Shown here piece by piece: positions 44,101 through 52,440 of a stretch of 64,000 bases of DNA. Every line of letters begins with the position of its first letter. Within the stretch, counting starts at the first letter, position 1. The translations under genes and the position numbers were made by a program. Source of the DNA: Phymatolithon calcareum (taxonomy: Eukaryota > Rhodophyta > Florideophyceae > Hapalidiales); the NCBI GenBank assembly GCA_977006965.1, contig OZ345382.1, forward strand, positions 1,488,001 through 1,552,000, given 5' to 3'. Under the pieces are notes generated by a model. That model saw only the letters and a list, made by a program, of their open reading frames with translations. It did no database searches and had not been told where the DNA came from.

Positions 44101-44676
44101 CAGCCGATCTTGTTTTATCCAGTCCCGCCTTTGAGTTTCAAAGCAAAATATCTTGCCTTCTCAGACGCCTCTCAAGGACGCTACTCATATGATCAAACGG
44201 GATATATTTCAGGACTCTTCTTTCAAACCCAAACTTCGCTTTTGTACCATGTCTTGGACTGGCACAGCTCAAAGCAAAGTCGTGTCTCCTTTTCTTTTAT
44301 TGGGTGCGAAATAATCGCTGCGGCAGCTTCTGCCGACCGTGCTGGTTCTATGGTACAGAGCATCCGCACTCTTCATGATGCTCACTATTCGCTTCCTTTA
44401 GTGCTCACAGTGGACTCGCTTGGACTTTATTCGACTATCACCACGCTCCACGAAGGCAAAGACTATCGTCTGCGCCCAACTGTCGCTCGTTTACGTGATT
44501 CATTTGAATCGGGGGAAATCAGCACGATACAATGGATTGCTGGTTCCAGGAACATCGCTGATGCCTTGACCAAGCGCAACACAGCAATGTATCGGACCCT
44601 CAATCAAATTTGCTCCACTGGGAAAATTGAATCCAATCTATTCGAAACTTCCAAACGAGCTTTATCCCAAGACTAG
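41155..44676 (+). CDS. pol: Copia pol: protease, integrase, reverse transcriptase, RNase H (two internal TGA stops)
   Basis: One frame is open from about 41155 to 44676 except for TGA at 43297-43299 and 43771-43773. Counting from the Met at 41242: protease LIDTGC (Asp10); integrase HHCC His183, His187, Cys218 and Cys221, with catalytic Asp249, Asp306 and Glu340; a GKGxL-like C-terminal module around TPVYYF; then after the first TGA the RT (KIDISGAYLQA, RDIYVRPP, LLKPAYGL, catalytic VDDFLLAG). After the second TGA comes RNase H (AFSDASQG, GCEIIAAAAS, TVDSLGLYS, RNIADALTK). Both stops fit single C-to-T changes of CGA. Expression would require the frameshift upstream. It would copy RNA to DNA and insert it. 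Confidence 0.93.
41170..41223 (+). promoter_or_regulatory. Predicted -1 ribosomal frameshift signal (gag to pol)
   Basis: The heptamer T_TTT_TTC (41170-41176) lies in the gag frame exactly where the pol frame is still open. A 6-nt spacer (41177-41182) leads to a hairpin with a 15-position stem: arms 41183-41197 and 41209-41223, one A-A mismatch, two G-U pairs and an 11-nt loop. The gag stop codon (41189-41191) is inside the stem. Pol is in the -1 frame relative to gag. This is the canonical layout of a programmed -1 frameshift. Confidence 0.8.
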
Positions 44677-44777
44677 CTATAGTCTATATTTCGCTTCTAC
44701 TACTTCGCTTGCCAGCTAGGCAATAAGTCTACCGCATGCAACGCATCTCAAGGTAAATTCGTATCCGCTTGACTCAA

Positions 44778-46002
44778 TCAGGACCTTGTGTTACTCCCAC
44801 TGTTCCTGGCTTCCAACCGTTTCCTCTTCTGCGACGCAGATAATCCTCTTCGTGCCCGTTTGCTTGAAGAAGAAAAGACATTTACCTTGCGGCACTCGAC
44901 AACCTCCTCAAGCCGCGCGCTCTCCCCGCAACAGGCACTAAGTACCTCAGCTGACAGCTTCAGTGGTTTCGTTTCCATGCTGTCGTAAATCTTGCGTCTG
45001 TCTGCGTCAACACATATCAAGTGATCAACGCCGAGATATCCGCACAGTCTAACGAGACAGACAGCTTTCATCGAGTGCAAGACCCAATGCACGTCGAAGT
45101 GTTTCTTCTCGCTTCCGTCGTACTCGCGGAATTTATCCAGACTGACGAAACCAATAGTACTTTTAACCCACTTTTGTAAGTCTTTGAGGTTTCGTGCAGA
45201 TGGATAAGGGCGAGCGTTCGCCAGAATGTTCGCTCGCTGAACCCCATCCTTAACAAACACACTGTTCGCCAATGCTCCCAGTGTGCATGGCATATGCCGA
45301 TTTGCAGCGAACACGTGCCCATCAGTGTAATAATGTCGAGCACTATGGGACGAACGCCTAAACCCTGGTCCGCCAATCACGCGTGTTTGCCCTGGATGCC
45401 TGAAGCACCAGTAATCAACTGAATCAAGAACTTGATCCTTAGTTTTTCCTGGTTGCTGCATCGGGTGCACATTATCGAAAGTCGCGCTTGAGCCGGCTGT
45501 CGCTGCTCGAAGGGACGTGATGTCCATCGTGAACAAAAGAAGCGGATACCAACGTTTGTCTTCCCGGGCACCATACATACAGCCGGCTTTAAAACCTCGA
45601 GACGGATCGCTTCTTTCGCAATATTTCACGTACCACACATCCCAGCGATCGGTATCTAGAGAGTTAGTCATCTCCAGATTGATCGCGTCTGTTAAACCCC
45701 ATCGACGGGCAGTGATCACATCTAGCTTTCGGTTGGGACGGGCGTCACACCACGCCTTCACACTTTTCCCCACCAAAGCTAAAAATCGATCTCCGTTCAT
45801 CCGCACGACACATTGTACATGCCTGAAATTAATCCTGTACGGCTCGGATGATCGGACAGAACTCCCAGCGCCGGTGTGCCTCGTACTGTCGGCGTGCGTA
45901 CCTGTCAAGACCGGTGGTATTTTGGGCCGCCTTTGACGCTAACGTCTTACGTGGCGCCCTTCCACCGGTACTTTTGGCTGCAGTTTGCTTAGTGTGCACC
46001 AT
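44778..46002 (-). CDS. Antisense retrotransposon gene: histone H3-tail-like N-terminus plus unknown domain (381 aa after splicing)
   Basis: On the strand opposite gag-pol, between the end of pol and the 3' LTR, ATG at 46002-46000 opens MVHTKQTAAKSTGGRAPRK. Residues 2-29 match the histone H3 tail at 19 of 28 positions, keeping the equivalents of T3, K4, K9, S10, R17, K18 and K23 but changing A1, R2, R8, K14 (to Arg) and K27 (to Asn). Exon 1 is 46002-45902. A 79-nt intron (45901-45823; GTACGC...AATTTCAG) joins it in frame to exon 2 (45822-44778). Unspliced, the frame stops after 57 codons. The rest (~350 residues) is Trp- and Tyr-containing, globular-looking and unrecognised. The C-terminus (KRARRGLSASQKRKRLEAR) looks like a bipartite nuclear localisation signal. 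The gene converges on pol, the stop codons being 102 bp apart. No histone fold follows the tail. Confidence 0.8.
45823..45901 (-). other. Predicted 79-nt intron in the antisense gene
   Basis: Donor AG|GTACGC at 45901 and acceptor AATTTCAG|G at 45823. Removal joins a phase-2 codon (AG|G, Arg) and links the H3-like exon to the long downstream frame without a stop. A retained intron would give a 57-residue protein. Length and borders resemble the 71-nt intron at 32449-32379. Confidence 0.7.
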
Positions 46003-46307
46003 CAAAGTGGACAAATGTGAGGCTGACGGTATCACAAAACGAGCAAGGTTCTAGCTAGGTGCACTCCAGATGTTGCACGAGTAGCCGGCCAGCACACTTG
46101 CTTACTTTTGTTTCAACCACCTGCTTCGGACCACTTCTCCAGCCACACTTCGCAATTTATCGCTCACGCCCGTGTGTGCTGCTCACAAATCCTCGAATAT
46201 GATTTTCCCAAGTCTTCAGATTTTTCTCGCTAAGTGAAGATCTTCGATATCCGGGTCTTCTTGCCAAGTGAATATCCTCGTTAATTCGGGTATCTGCTAT
46301 CATATTT

Positions 46308-46341
46308 TTGACAACATGATATGATGACACATTGTTGTCAA
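46308..46341. repeat. Short inverted repeat next to the polypurine tract
   Basis: TTGACAACA (46308-46316) and TGTTGTCAA (46333-46341) are perfect 9-bp inverted arms around a 16-bp AT-rich loop, directly before the polypurine tract. The second arm resembles the LTR start. Function unknown. Confidence 0.6.
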
Positions 46342-46350
46342 CCGGGGGGA
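46341..46350 (+). promoter_or_regulatory. Polypurine tract of the Copia element
   Basis: ACCGGGGGGA directly before the 3' LTR (46351), the normal position for plus-strand DNA priming. The G-run is the purine core. Confidence 0.75.
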
Positions 46351-46684
46351 TGTTTATCATATCGATACACGTGGCATTTATCATAAGAAGATATTTTTGT
46401 GTTAGTGATCATACTTCAATCTCGCGCCGACATATATGCACGCGCCGAACTTCTCGTTCAGGAGAAGAGAGGCAGAAGAAGACGCGCACACTTACCTTTC
46501 TGCTCTTTGCCCTTTTCGTTCTTGGAGTCGTGTCGGCGCATTCTGTGTGCGCCGACTATATGAATAAATACCGGAGGCTCGTTTCTTTCCTCCGGGGGTT
46601 TTGTGCCCTATTATTCGCCGCGTACGCGTGCACGTGTCATTCCCTACACTGTGCTACGTGTACTATCCTATACAACATACAACA
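46351..46684 (+). repeat. 3' LTR of the Copia element
   Basis: Same 334-bp sequence as the 5' LTR apart from two substitutions. It ends CAACA at 46684 and is followed by target duplication CACAC. It also overlaps a short minus-strand ORF (46384-46157) leading away from the LTR toward the antisense gene, not annotated separately. Confidence 0.97.
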
Positions 46685-46719
46685 CACACAACCTATCATA
46701 TCACACATGCATAGTACAG

Positions 46720-46815
46720 ACCAACAAGGGCAGAATCCTGTATGTATCGTAGATGTGTAGTATTGTACACAATAGTACACATCTATGATACATACAGGAT
46801 TCTGTACTTGTTGGT
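46720..46815. repeat. Near-perfect hairpin, 40-bp arms
   Basis: Arms 46720-46759 and 46776-46815 are inverted and match at 37 of 40 positions around a 16-bp loop that is itself partly palindromic (TATTGT...ACAATA). Transcribed, it would fold into a long stem such as a small-RNA precursor. It could also be a tiny MITE. It lies 35 bp beyond the Copia target duplication, so before that insertion it was roughly 180 bp upstream of the NLR start. Confidence 0.85.
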
Positions 46816-47077
46816 AGAGTATCATAAGTATTTGCGTTGACAATAGTGGGTAATACCGGAAAACACAAACTAATATAGCTTGCGCATTGATCCTTGACCC
46901 GGAAAAAAGAGCGTATCATTTTGTGCACTTTTTGCACAGAACTTTATCTTACAGTACGGGGTTCATTTCAATCCCATCTAAGGAGTCCACGGCGCATAGG
47001 ACCGTAGATAACGCCAGACCAGCAAACATGGATTGCTGCAAATTCTAAAACCTCTCCTCATTGCCACCATCATCGCG

Positions 47078-48241
47078 ATGAATATAACCATGCAATCCTC
47101 TCTTCTCGTTCTTTTCATTCTTCTCATTCGTACTCAGAAGGGGGCGTCAAGTCGGCAGGTCGAGGAATCTCCAAGTTTTCAGAGTCGTCTATCTTCACAA
47201 GGCCGCCACTGGCGCCATCGTCAAATTCCACGAATCGAACTTCAAATGCCGGCGTTTTCAGCGTTCATAACACTCTACCAGTCTGGAAGTGATTCTGCTC
47301 TCACCAACGTGAGTGGATTTGACCAGCGCTCGTTCCGATACCTACTGGATTTGTTCGAGCCGCTCTACTGCGCATACTCGCCGTACTCCTCGGATGGAAG
47401 AATTCGCCGCCTGCCGCAGAATCTGAACGACAGGGGACATAGGCGCAACATGAGCGCTGCGCAATGTCTTGGCCTGGTGCATGCTTGGGGACGTACTAGA
47501 GGCTCCGAGATGGTTCTAAGTATTGTGTTTGGCGTTGTGGACTCTGTTTGTTCTTTGTTTCTGCGATTTGATCGTCGAATTTTGTTCCGCGTGCTATCCC
47601 GAAATGGCCTTGCGGCTATACGAATGCCTACAGCCACCGTTGTAGCAAATTTTCAGCGCGCAATAGGGGCAAAATACTCTTTAATTTCGGATGCATATGC
47701 CGTTGCGGATGGACTGAAGCTCCGGCTGGAGCAATCCGGAGATGTTATTATGCAAAACATGTTCTACAACGGGTGGACTCATAACCATTATGTGGGTAGC
47801 GTGTTTGTTTTCTCTCCTGAGGGTGTTTTCATAGCATGCGCACTTAACGCCCCTGGATCTATGCATGACTCGACTATTGCGGAATGGGGAGGCTTGTATG
47901 CAAAGCTTGAGCGTATGTTCGCTGAAAATGGTGGCCGTGTGGTCGTAGACTCTGCTTTTAGCAAGGGGCATTATCCGTTCCTTATCAAATCGTCACAAGA
48001 TCATCTTACACTTAGCGACGACTGTGACGAGATAAATATGCTCCCCCAAGACACATCTGTTCGACGAGCCTCTGAATGGGGTATGCGCGCTTTTCCATGC
48101 CTGAAAGATCGCCTTACCTATGAAGAAAGGGGCGAACGAAAGATAGTGTTGCAAACTACGGTCCTTCTGTTCAACTCAAGAACTCGCCTAGTTGGCTTGA
48201 ATCAAATTCTGCACACATACATGCCAAACCTAAGCATTTAA
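47078..48241 (+). CDS. PIF/Harbinger transposase (DDE_Tnp_4)
   Basis: Open to 48241. The upstream in-frame start at 47033 is TTG, so ATG at 47078 is chosen, giving 387 residues. The N-terminal part has a helical region (FDQRSFRYLLDLFEPLY...). The catalytic part holds SDAYAVADGLKL (first Asp region), FYNGWTHNHYVGSVFVF, ALNAPGSMHDSTIAEWG (second Asp), VVDSAFSKGHYPF, and ASEWGMRAFPCLKDRL carrying the catalytic Glu, then LLFNSRTRLVGLNQILHTYMP. This is the standard motif order of the algal/oomycete PIF-like family. The frame is intact, so the enzyme may be functional. It would cut and paste the element. Confidence 0.88.
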   Translation: MNITMQSSLLVLFILLIRTQKGASSRQVEESPSFQSRLSSQGRHWRHRQIPRIELQMPAFSAFITLYQSGSDSALTNVSGFDQRSFRYLLDLFEPLYCAYSPYSSDGRIRRLPQNLNDRGHRRNMSAAQCLGLVHAWGRTRGSEMVLSIVFGVVDSVCSLFLRFDRRILFRVLSRNGLAAIRMPTATVVANFQRAIGAKYSLISDAYAVADGLKLRLEQSGDVIMQNMFYNGWTHNHYVGSVFVFSPEGVFIACALNAPGSMHDSTIAEWGGLYAKLERMFAENGGRVVVDSAFSKGHYPFLIKSSQDHLTLSDDCDEINMLPQDTSVRRASEWGMRAFPCLKDRLTYEERGERKIVLQTTVLLFNSRTRLVGLNQILHTYMPNLSI

Positions 48242-48330
48242 GCTAACCATATAATCTTTCAGCAATAAATGTCAATATTCCTGTCCACAAAGCCTTATCA
48301 GGACTGGACGGGGTATAAACAACACCAACT

Positions 48331-49050
48331 CTACACATCTTTCAACGTTGAAGGGTCATCAACAGAGACAGTTCCATTCCCTTCGTGGGTGTTCGTAGGA
48401 CTGAAAACGACAGCAGGAGGAATATTAGAGGGCGGAAAAATGCCACCCGCAGACGCACCAGCCATTCCCTTTGTTAAGGATAGTATCATGATTTGCATGA
48501 ACTGGTCGTTCTTTTTGTCCTCGCGCTCACGGCGGGTGCGCTCTTTCGAAATTTGCTCCTCGCGACGTGCTCTTGACTCAGCACGCTCCTCTGCACACAC
48601 AATCCTGTCCTCCTCGCGGCGAACACTTTCTTGTAGAAGTTGTAGTTTCAAAACAGATATCAAGTCATCCCCCTGATCCGTACTAGGCCCATTCTTCGCG
48701 GAAAAAGTCCTTTCACGGACAAGAGGACGGGAAAATGGACGAGAAGACGTACCTTGTGTCGACAGAATTCCGGTTGCCGAGAGGGGGGCGACCAGAGCGG
48801 CAGTTTTGCTTTCTTGGAACAAACTGCTCGTAGCTTCTTCTTCGCGATCACTTCCATAAGCCGTGGAATCAAAATCGTCACAGTCCTCCTCACCATCTCC
48901 AATATCCGCTCGCTCAGAGGGCTCAGCGTCGCCCCGAGTTCGCGACGATCCTTGAGACTGGCTTGATGATTCAGTCGAAGGAGCTATCGATGCCGCCGGC
49001 CATTCTGCTCTTTCCGTGGGAGAAGAGGGGGTTGATTGAAACGGCGCCAT
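48331..49050 (-). CDS. PIF/Harbinger second ORF: acidic, coiled-coil accessory protein
   Basis: ATG at 49050 (MAPFQSTPSSPTERAEW) gives 239 residues; the frame is open further upstream but in sequence with no protein character. The N-terminal half is Ser/Pro-rich and then strongly acidic (GDGEEDCDDFDS). Residues ~145-190 are an Arg/Glu coiled coil (ESVRREEDRIVCAEERAE...). PIF/Harbinger elements usually encode a second DNA-binding (Myb/SANT-like) protein that carries the transposase to the nucleus. This ORF holds that position, but no Myb repeat was found. It may be only the 3' exon. Confidence 0.55.
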   Translation of the reverse strand: MAPFQSTPSSPTERAEWPAASIAPSTESSSQSQGSSRTRGDAEPSERADIGDGEEDCDDFDSTAYGSDREEEATSSLFQESKTAALVAPLSATGILSTQGTSSRPFSRPLVRERTFSAKNGPSTDQGDDLISVLKLQLLQESVRREEDRIVCAEERAESRARREEQISKERTRREREDKKNDQFMQIMILSLTKGMAGASAGGIFPPSNIPPAVVFSPTNTHEGNGTVSVDDPSTLKDV

Positions 49051-49298
49051 GGCAGGAGGTCGGTGCCGGTCGCAGCTAGGATATACGCTTCGAGAGCTTG
49101 GGTTCGCTTGCCAATTTCTGTAAGCCGTTGCACAAAATTGGCTTGTGTACCGACACAAACTAGCCTCCATCGTGGCTTTACCATGGAGAAGATTATAGCT
49201 TGTGCGTGCGCAAGTCGTGACATGGAAGCAAAAATCGTGGCAAGTTGTGCATACACAAACAGAAATTTGTGTTTTCCGATACTTCCCAGTACTATTTG

Positions 49299-50159
49299 TT
49301 ATAATTGTTGAGGATACACATCCTTCATATAGGTCCACACATGTTCCTGATCAGGGACACACATCTTTAGCCTGGTTGTGCTATCATATTGTCTCTACAA
49401 TAATAATAGATTATTTAAGACTGTTCCACAGGTCTGATATTTTAAAGAAACTGACTGAAACAATGACAATCTCCATTGAAGTTTTGATTTTCGATACCAA
49501 AATTCTTGAAGATGCTACTTCTTTGAGCTGTTATGATATCCATTCGAGACTCTGCTTCATTCCCTTTCGCATTGATGTACAGTCTTTAGTGCACCTCATT
49601 TTCCGGGCCAGAGATTATGCCTGTATTCTACAGGAATACCTCTATTGGTAGTACCTATGTGCTGTTCTGTTGCCCCTCAACGCTGAAATAGTACACCTGC
49701 GTAGATCACTTGCGGTCACTATGGTTCTGGAAAAATTGCGGTTGCCATCCGCAGTTACGTTTAGGATCTGAGCCAAATTTCTAAATAAGTGCTGATTATA
49801 GTTCGTTTTGCTCATTTCGACCCAATGGAGCGTGAATTTCAGGTCACGGAGATGCCTAATGTTTCCATTCTGTTTATAAGGTACCACTGTCTTCCTGGTT
49901 ATGAAATCGACAGCCGGCTCGCAGGAGCAATCGCCGCAGTTAAGTTGCAGCGACCTCAGGAATCCGAAAGTGTTTCGACTGTCAGCACGTTTCAATTGTC
50001 GCACCGTTAAACTACGAGCTGACCACATTGGTTTCCGGGCGTGGCCGTCTGCTCTGTTTGTCCCGCTTATGTCCAGGAACACTGGAGGTTCGAATCAACT
50101 TAGATTCTTGCAGAAAAAAACGTGTTTGATATACTATTTCAACACCCCGCGAACAGACA
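49299..50159. other. No gene recognised
   Basis: Between the Harbinger end and the hAT relic. A 146-codon minus-strand frame (50082-49642) looks hydrophilic and mildly protein-like but has no recognisable domain. No terminal repeat for the hAT element was found here. Confidence 0.35.
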
Positions 50160-52440
50160 CGGGCCTCCTCCTACAGGAATCCGTACGACCACCTCAAACG
50201 ATGCTACGCCAAAGGCGAAACCCCATCTGAACAAGACGCAACTCTACAGCGCCTCTACAACGAGGCGCTGCTCGTGATGCAGCAGAAAGGTGGTACAGTA
50301 AGTTCCCACTTCGAAATCCGGTCTATTTCTGCGTACGACAAGGCGGTGCATGCGTATATTCGACTCATTGTCATTAAAAATCAGCCTTTGTCGCACGTTG
50401 AAGACACCGAAGTGCGCACGTTCTGTCGCCATGATGTCAAGCTATCCGTCAAGACGGTCGTACGTGTGCTTTTTTTTACCTCGTCGAGCTCGTTGAGAAC
50501 CGAATCGCTGCCGAACTGCATGGTACTCACGGTGCTATACTGTAAGACGGGTGTTCTTGCAGCAGCATGCATTATGTTGCGGCTATCGCTTCATATTGCA
50601 CTACGTTTTCGTCTCGTATAGATGCTCGCTCGGCATCGATCATCGTGCCTCGCCTTAAATTGCTAGGAATGTCTCCAATGGGTCAGATTGCCTCCGAGGA
50701 CACAGAAAATGGTGAAACCACTGCTGAAGCCACTACTTTCAACGCCGAGGCACACATCCAAATTTTCAGTGAGATCTTTCCGTTCTACGGACAAGACTTC
50801 GATGAGTGGTGTCTCTGTATAATTGCCGATAACACCAGCACAAACAAGAAGGCCGCACGGCTCGTCGATGTTGGAGGAAGGTTCGGGAATGGATGAGGAG
50901 AGTGGAAAAGTTTGGTTGAAAGAAAATGGTTGAGTAGAAGCTGAGATAGGTGAGAATGTGTTCCTTGGTTTATTCACTTGGCGAATCTCAGGTCTGGCAT
51001 ATATAGGCCTGAGAATCCGACCAGACAAGGTAAAAGCCTTAGTCGACGACGGAGACACTCTAACCCTAAATAAATTTGTCATAATATCATATGACACGTG
51101 TAACATAAAAATTAAAAATTATCTACTGAGTGAGTGGAGTGTGATTATCATACTCTTATCATACTTTGACACGTGTCACTGACAATCTTCTTGATTCAAA
51201 GTTCTGAGACACTTTGACTTTTGATATTGAAGTGTGTTTGCGACTAGAGCTCCAAGCAATCACACTTCAACAGTCGATAAGCCACATGTGGGCTGTAATT
51301 CACACAAGATGACCTTAGAAGTCAACTCTATGGTCGATGGACCCTCAGCGCTATCAAACGCGATCGATAGCGTTCACGAAGCGAGGAAGTCAGCACGGCA
51401 GCTGAAAAACGTAGCACTACTGAGGAATTTGACTTAGTTCAAGCCCATCATGCACAATCAAACACGGTGGTCTGGTAAGCTGCACATGCTTCGTCGATTT
51501 ATCAAGATTCGAGAAGACCTTGTGGAGGTGTCGAGTCTGCCGACGGTGACATGCTCATTGATACATTGATCGCGTTTGAAGAAAAATTCATCAAGTACAA
51601 GCGCATGCTCGGCGAAATTGACGTCGTGATCAAGACGTTGCAGACTAGAAGACATACTCTGACGGCGTGTAGGGATGATCTTGAAGTATTACTGGAATCT
51701 GTGGCTGAGCAAAAGAAGAAGCGAGATCCTGCACTATACCGCTGCAACCTCGGTTCGAAGTACATCGCTCCAGCGGCGCCTATCGTGCTGAACCCTCTGT
51801 TCGAATCAGGGGTGCTGAAAATACGAAAAGTTATGTGTGATCAACTATTGAGTGACGAAAAAGAGGTGTTTCATGCCTGTTGCGAACGCAGGAAAGCATG
51901 GAGGGCGGAACATCGACCGATAATGGATTATTTTCGAGTCTGACAATGATGGAAAGGCTTGAAAAACGTCGCAAGAAGGACAAAACGAAGAGCAAGTACA
52001 TGAATTGCGACTTTATTCTCGGTTCAGTCGCAGAAGTGGAGTGACTGCGAAGAATGTCCTGACGGATAACCGCAAGTTGCTTACCCCTCAGCTTTTCGAG
52101 GCACTCGTTTTCCTCAAAGTGAACGATAGATTCTGGAATGCCAAAATGGTGAGCGAGACGATCAACGATCGCGCTCCGAGAAGACGGAAGCTCAAATAAA
52201 AGCCCACGAGGTCACAAAAGAACTCATAGAAGGCAGCTACATGTAATATCTATGCTGAACGCTAGGCAGTTTAATGTTTGATAGAAATTTTCCTTCCTGA
52301 GGTAATTTGGACTATCCTTGATTGCCCGCCGCGGTGAATTGCAATAGTCATTGCAAGATTCAGCCTGGAGCAATTCGTATTGCACATTGCAACTCGAGCA
52401 GCAATCTATTGCAGTTGAATTGTTCCGAGCCCTGGGTATT
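50160..52440 (+). pseudogene. hAT-superfamily transposase, decayed and interrupted by a solo LTR
   Basis: Plus-strand text in order: YDHLKRCYAKGETPSEQDAT, AYIRLIVIKNQPLSHVED, (after a shift at ~50475) YLVELVENRIAAELHGTHGA, a stop in place of the usual codon before DG, and IIADNTSTNKKAARLVD. After the solo LTR it continues as KPHVGCNSHKMTLEVNSMV, TRWSGKLHMLRRFIKIRED, the 51551-51943 helical frame (TLQTRRHTLTACRDDLEVLL), and C-terminal dimerisation text NCDFILGSVAEVE and AKNVLTDNRKLLTPQLFEAL. These are hAT (Ac-like) hallmarks. After 52330 a cluster of ATTGCA/GCAAT motifs (to ~52420) resembles hAT subterminal repeats, and GAGCCCTG near 52427-52434 could be the 3' terminus. Several stops; inactive. 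Confidence 0.85.
50869..51272 (+). repeat. Solo LTR (404 bp) inserted in the hAT transposase
   Basis: It starts TGTTGGAGG and ends TTCAACA (inverted TGTTG/CAACA), flanked by the 5-bp duplication GTCGA (50864-50868 and 51273-51277). Removing the LTR and one copy of the duplication rejoins the hAT frame exactly (ARLVD|KPHVGC). It contains CATATATAGGCC (TATA-like, about 50998-51009) and AATAAA near 51070. It is different from the LTR of the intact Copia element. Confidence 0.92.

Larger units (their letters stand above)
39577..46684 (+). mobile_element. Near-complete Ty1/Copia LTR retrotransposon (7,108 bp)
   Basis: Two 334-bp LTRs (39577-39910 and 46351-46684) start TGTT and end CAACA. They differ at only two positions, and a perfect 5-bp target duplication CACAC flanks the element (39572-39576 and 46685-46689). 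Inside are the primer-binding site, gag, a -1 frameshift signal, pol in the Copia order (protease, integrase, RT, RNase H), an antisense gene and a polypurine tract. Three in-frame stops (gag codon 23; pol at 43297 and 43771) are the only visible lesions. The near-identical LTRs mean a recent insertion. Confidence 0.97.
46842..49298 (+). mobile_element. PIF/Harbinger DNA transposon
   Basis: It contains a PIF-type transposase (plus) and a second convergent ORF (minus). Imperfect terminal inverted repeats are visible: left AATAGTGGG...CCGGAAAACACAAA (46842-46868) and right, reversed, AATAGTACTGGG...TCGGAAAACACAAA (49297-49266). The exact ends and the 3-bp target duplication expected for Harbinger could not be fixed. 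Confidence 0.65.

Noticed and set aside
45832-45901. Reading the unspliced continuation of the H3-like ORF (ARRQYEAHRRWEF...) as the start of a histone fold
   Set aside because: Only a vague resemblance to the H3 alpha-1 region, and it ends at a stop after 24 residues. The spliced model joins a long conserved-looking frame and is better supported.
49202-49651. 149-codon plus-strand ORF spanning the right Harbinger end
   Set aside because: It crosses the terminal inverted repeat and has no protein-like features beyond chance.
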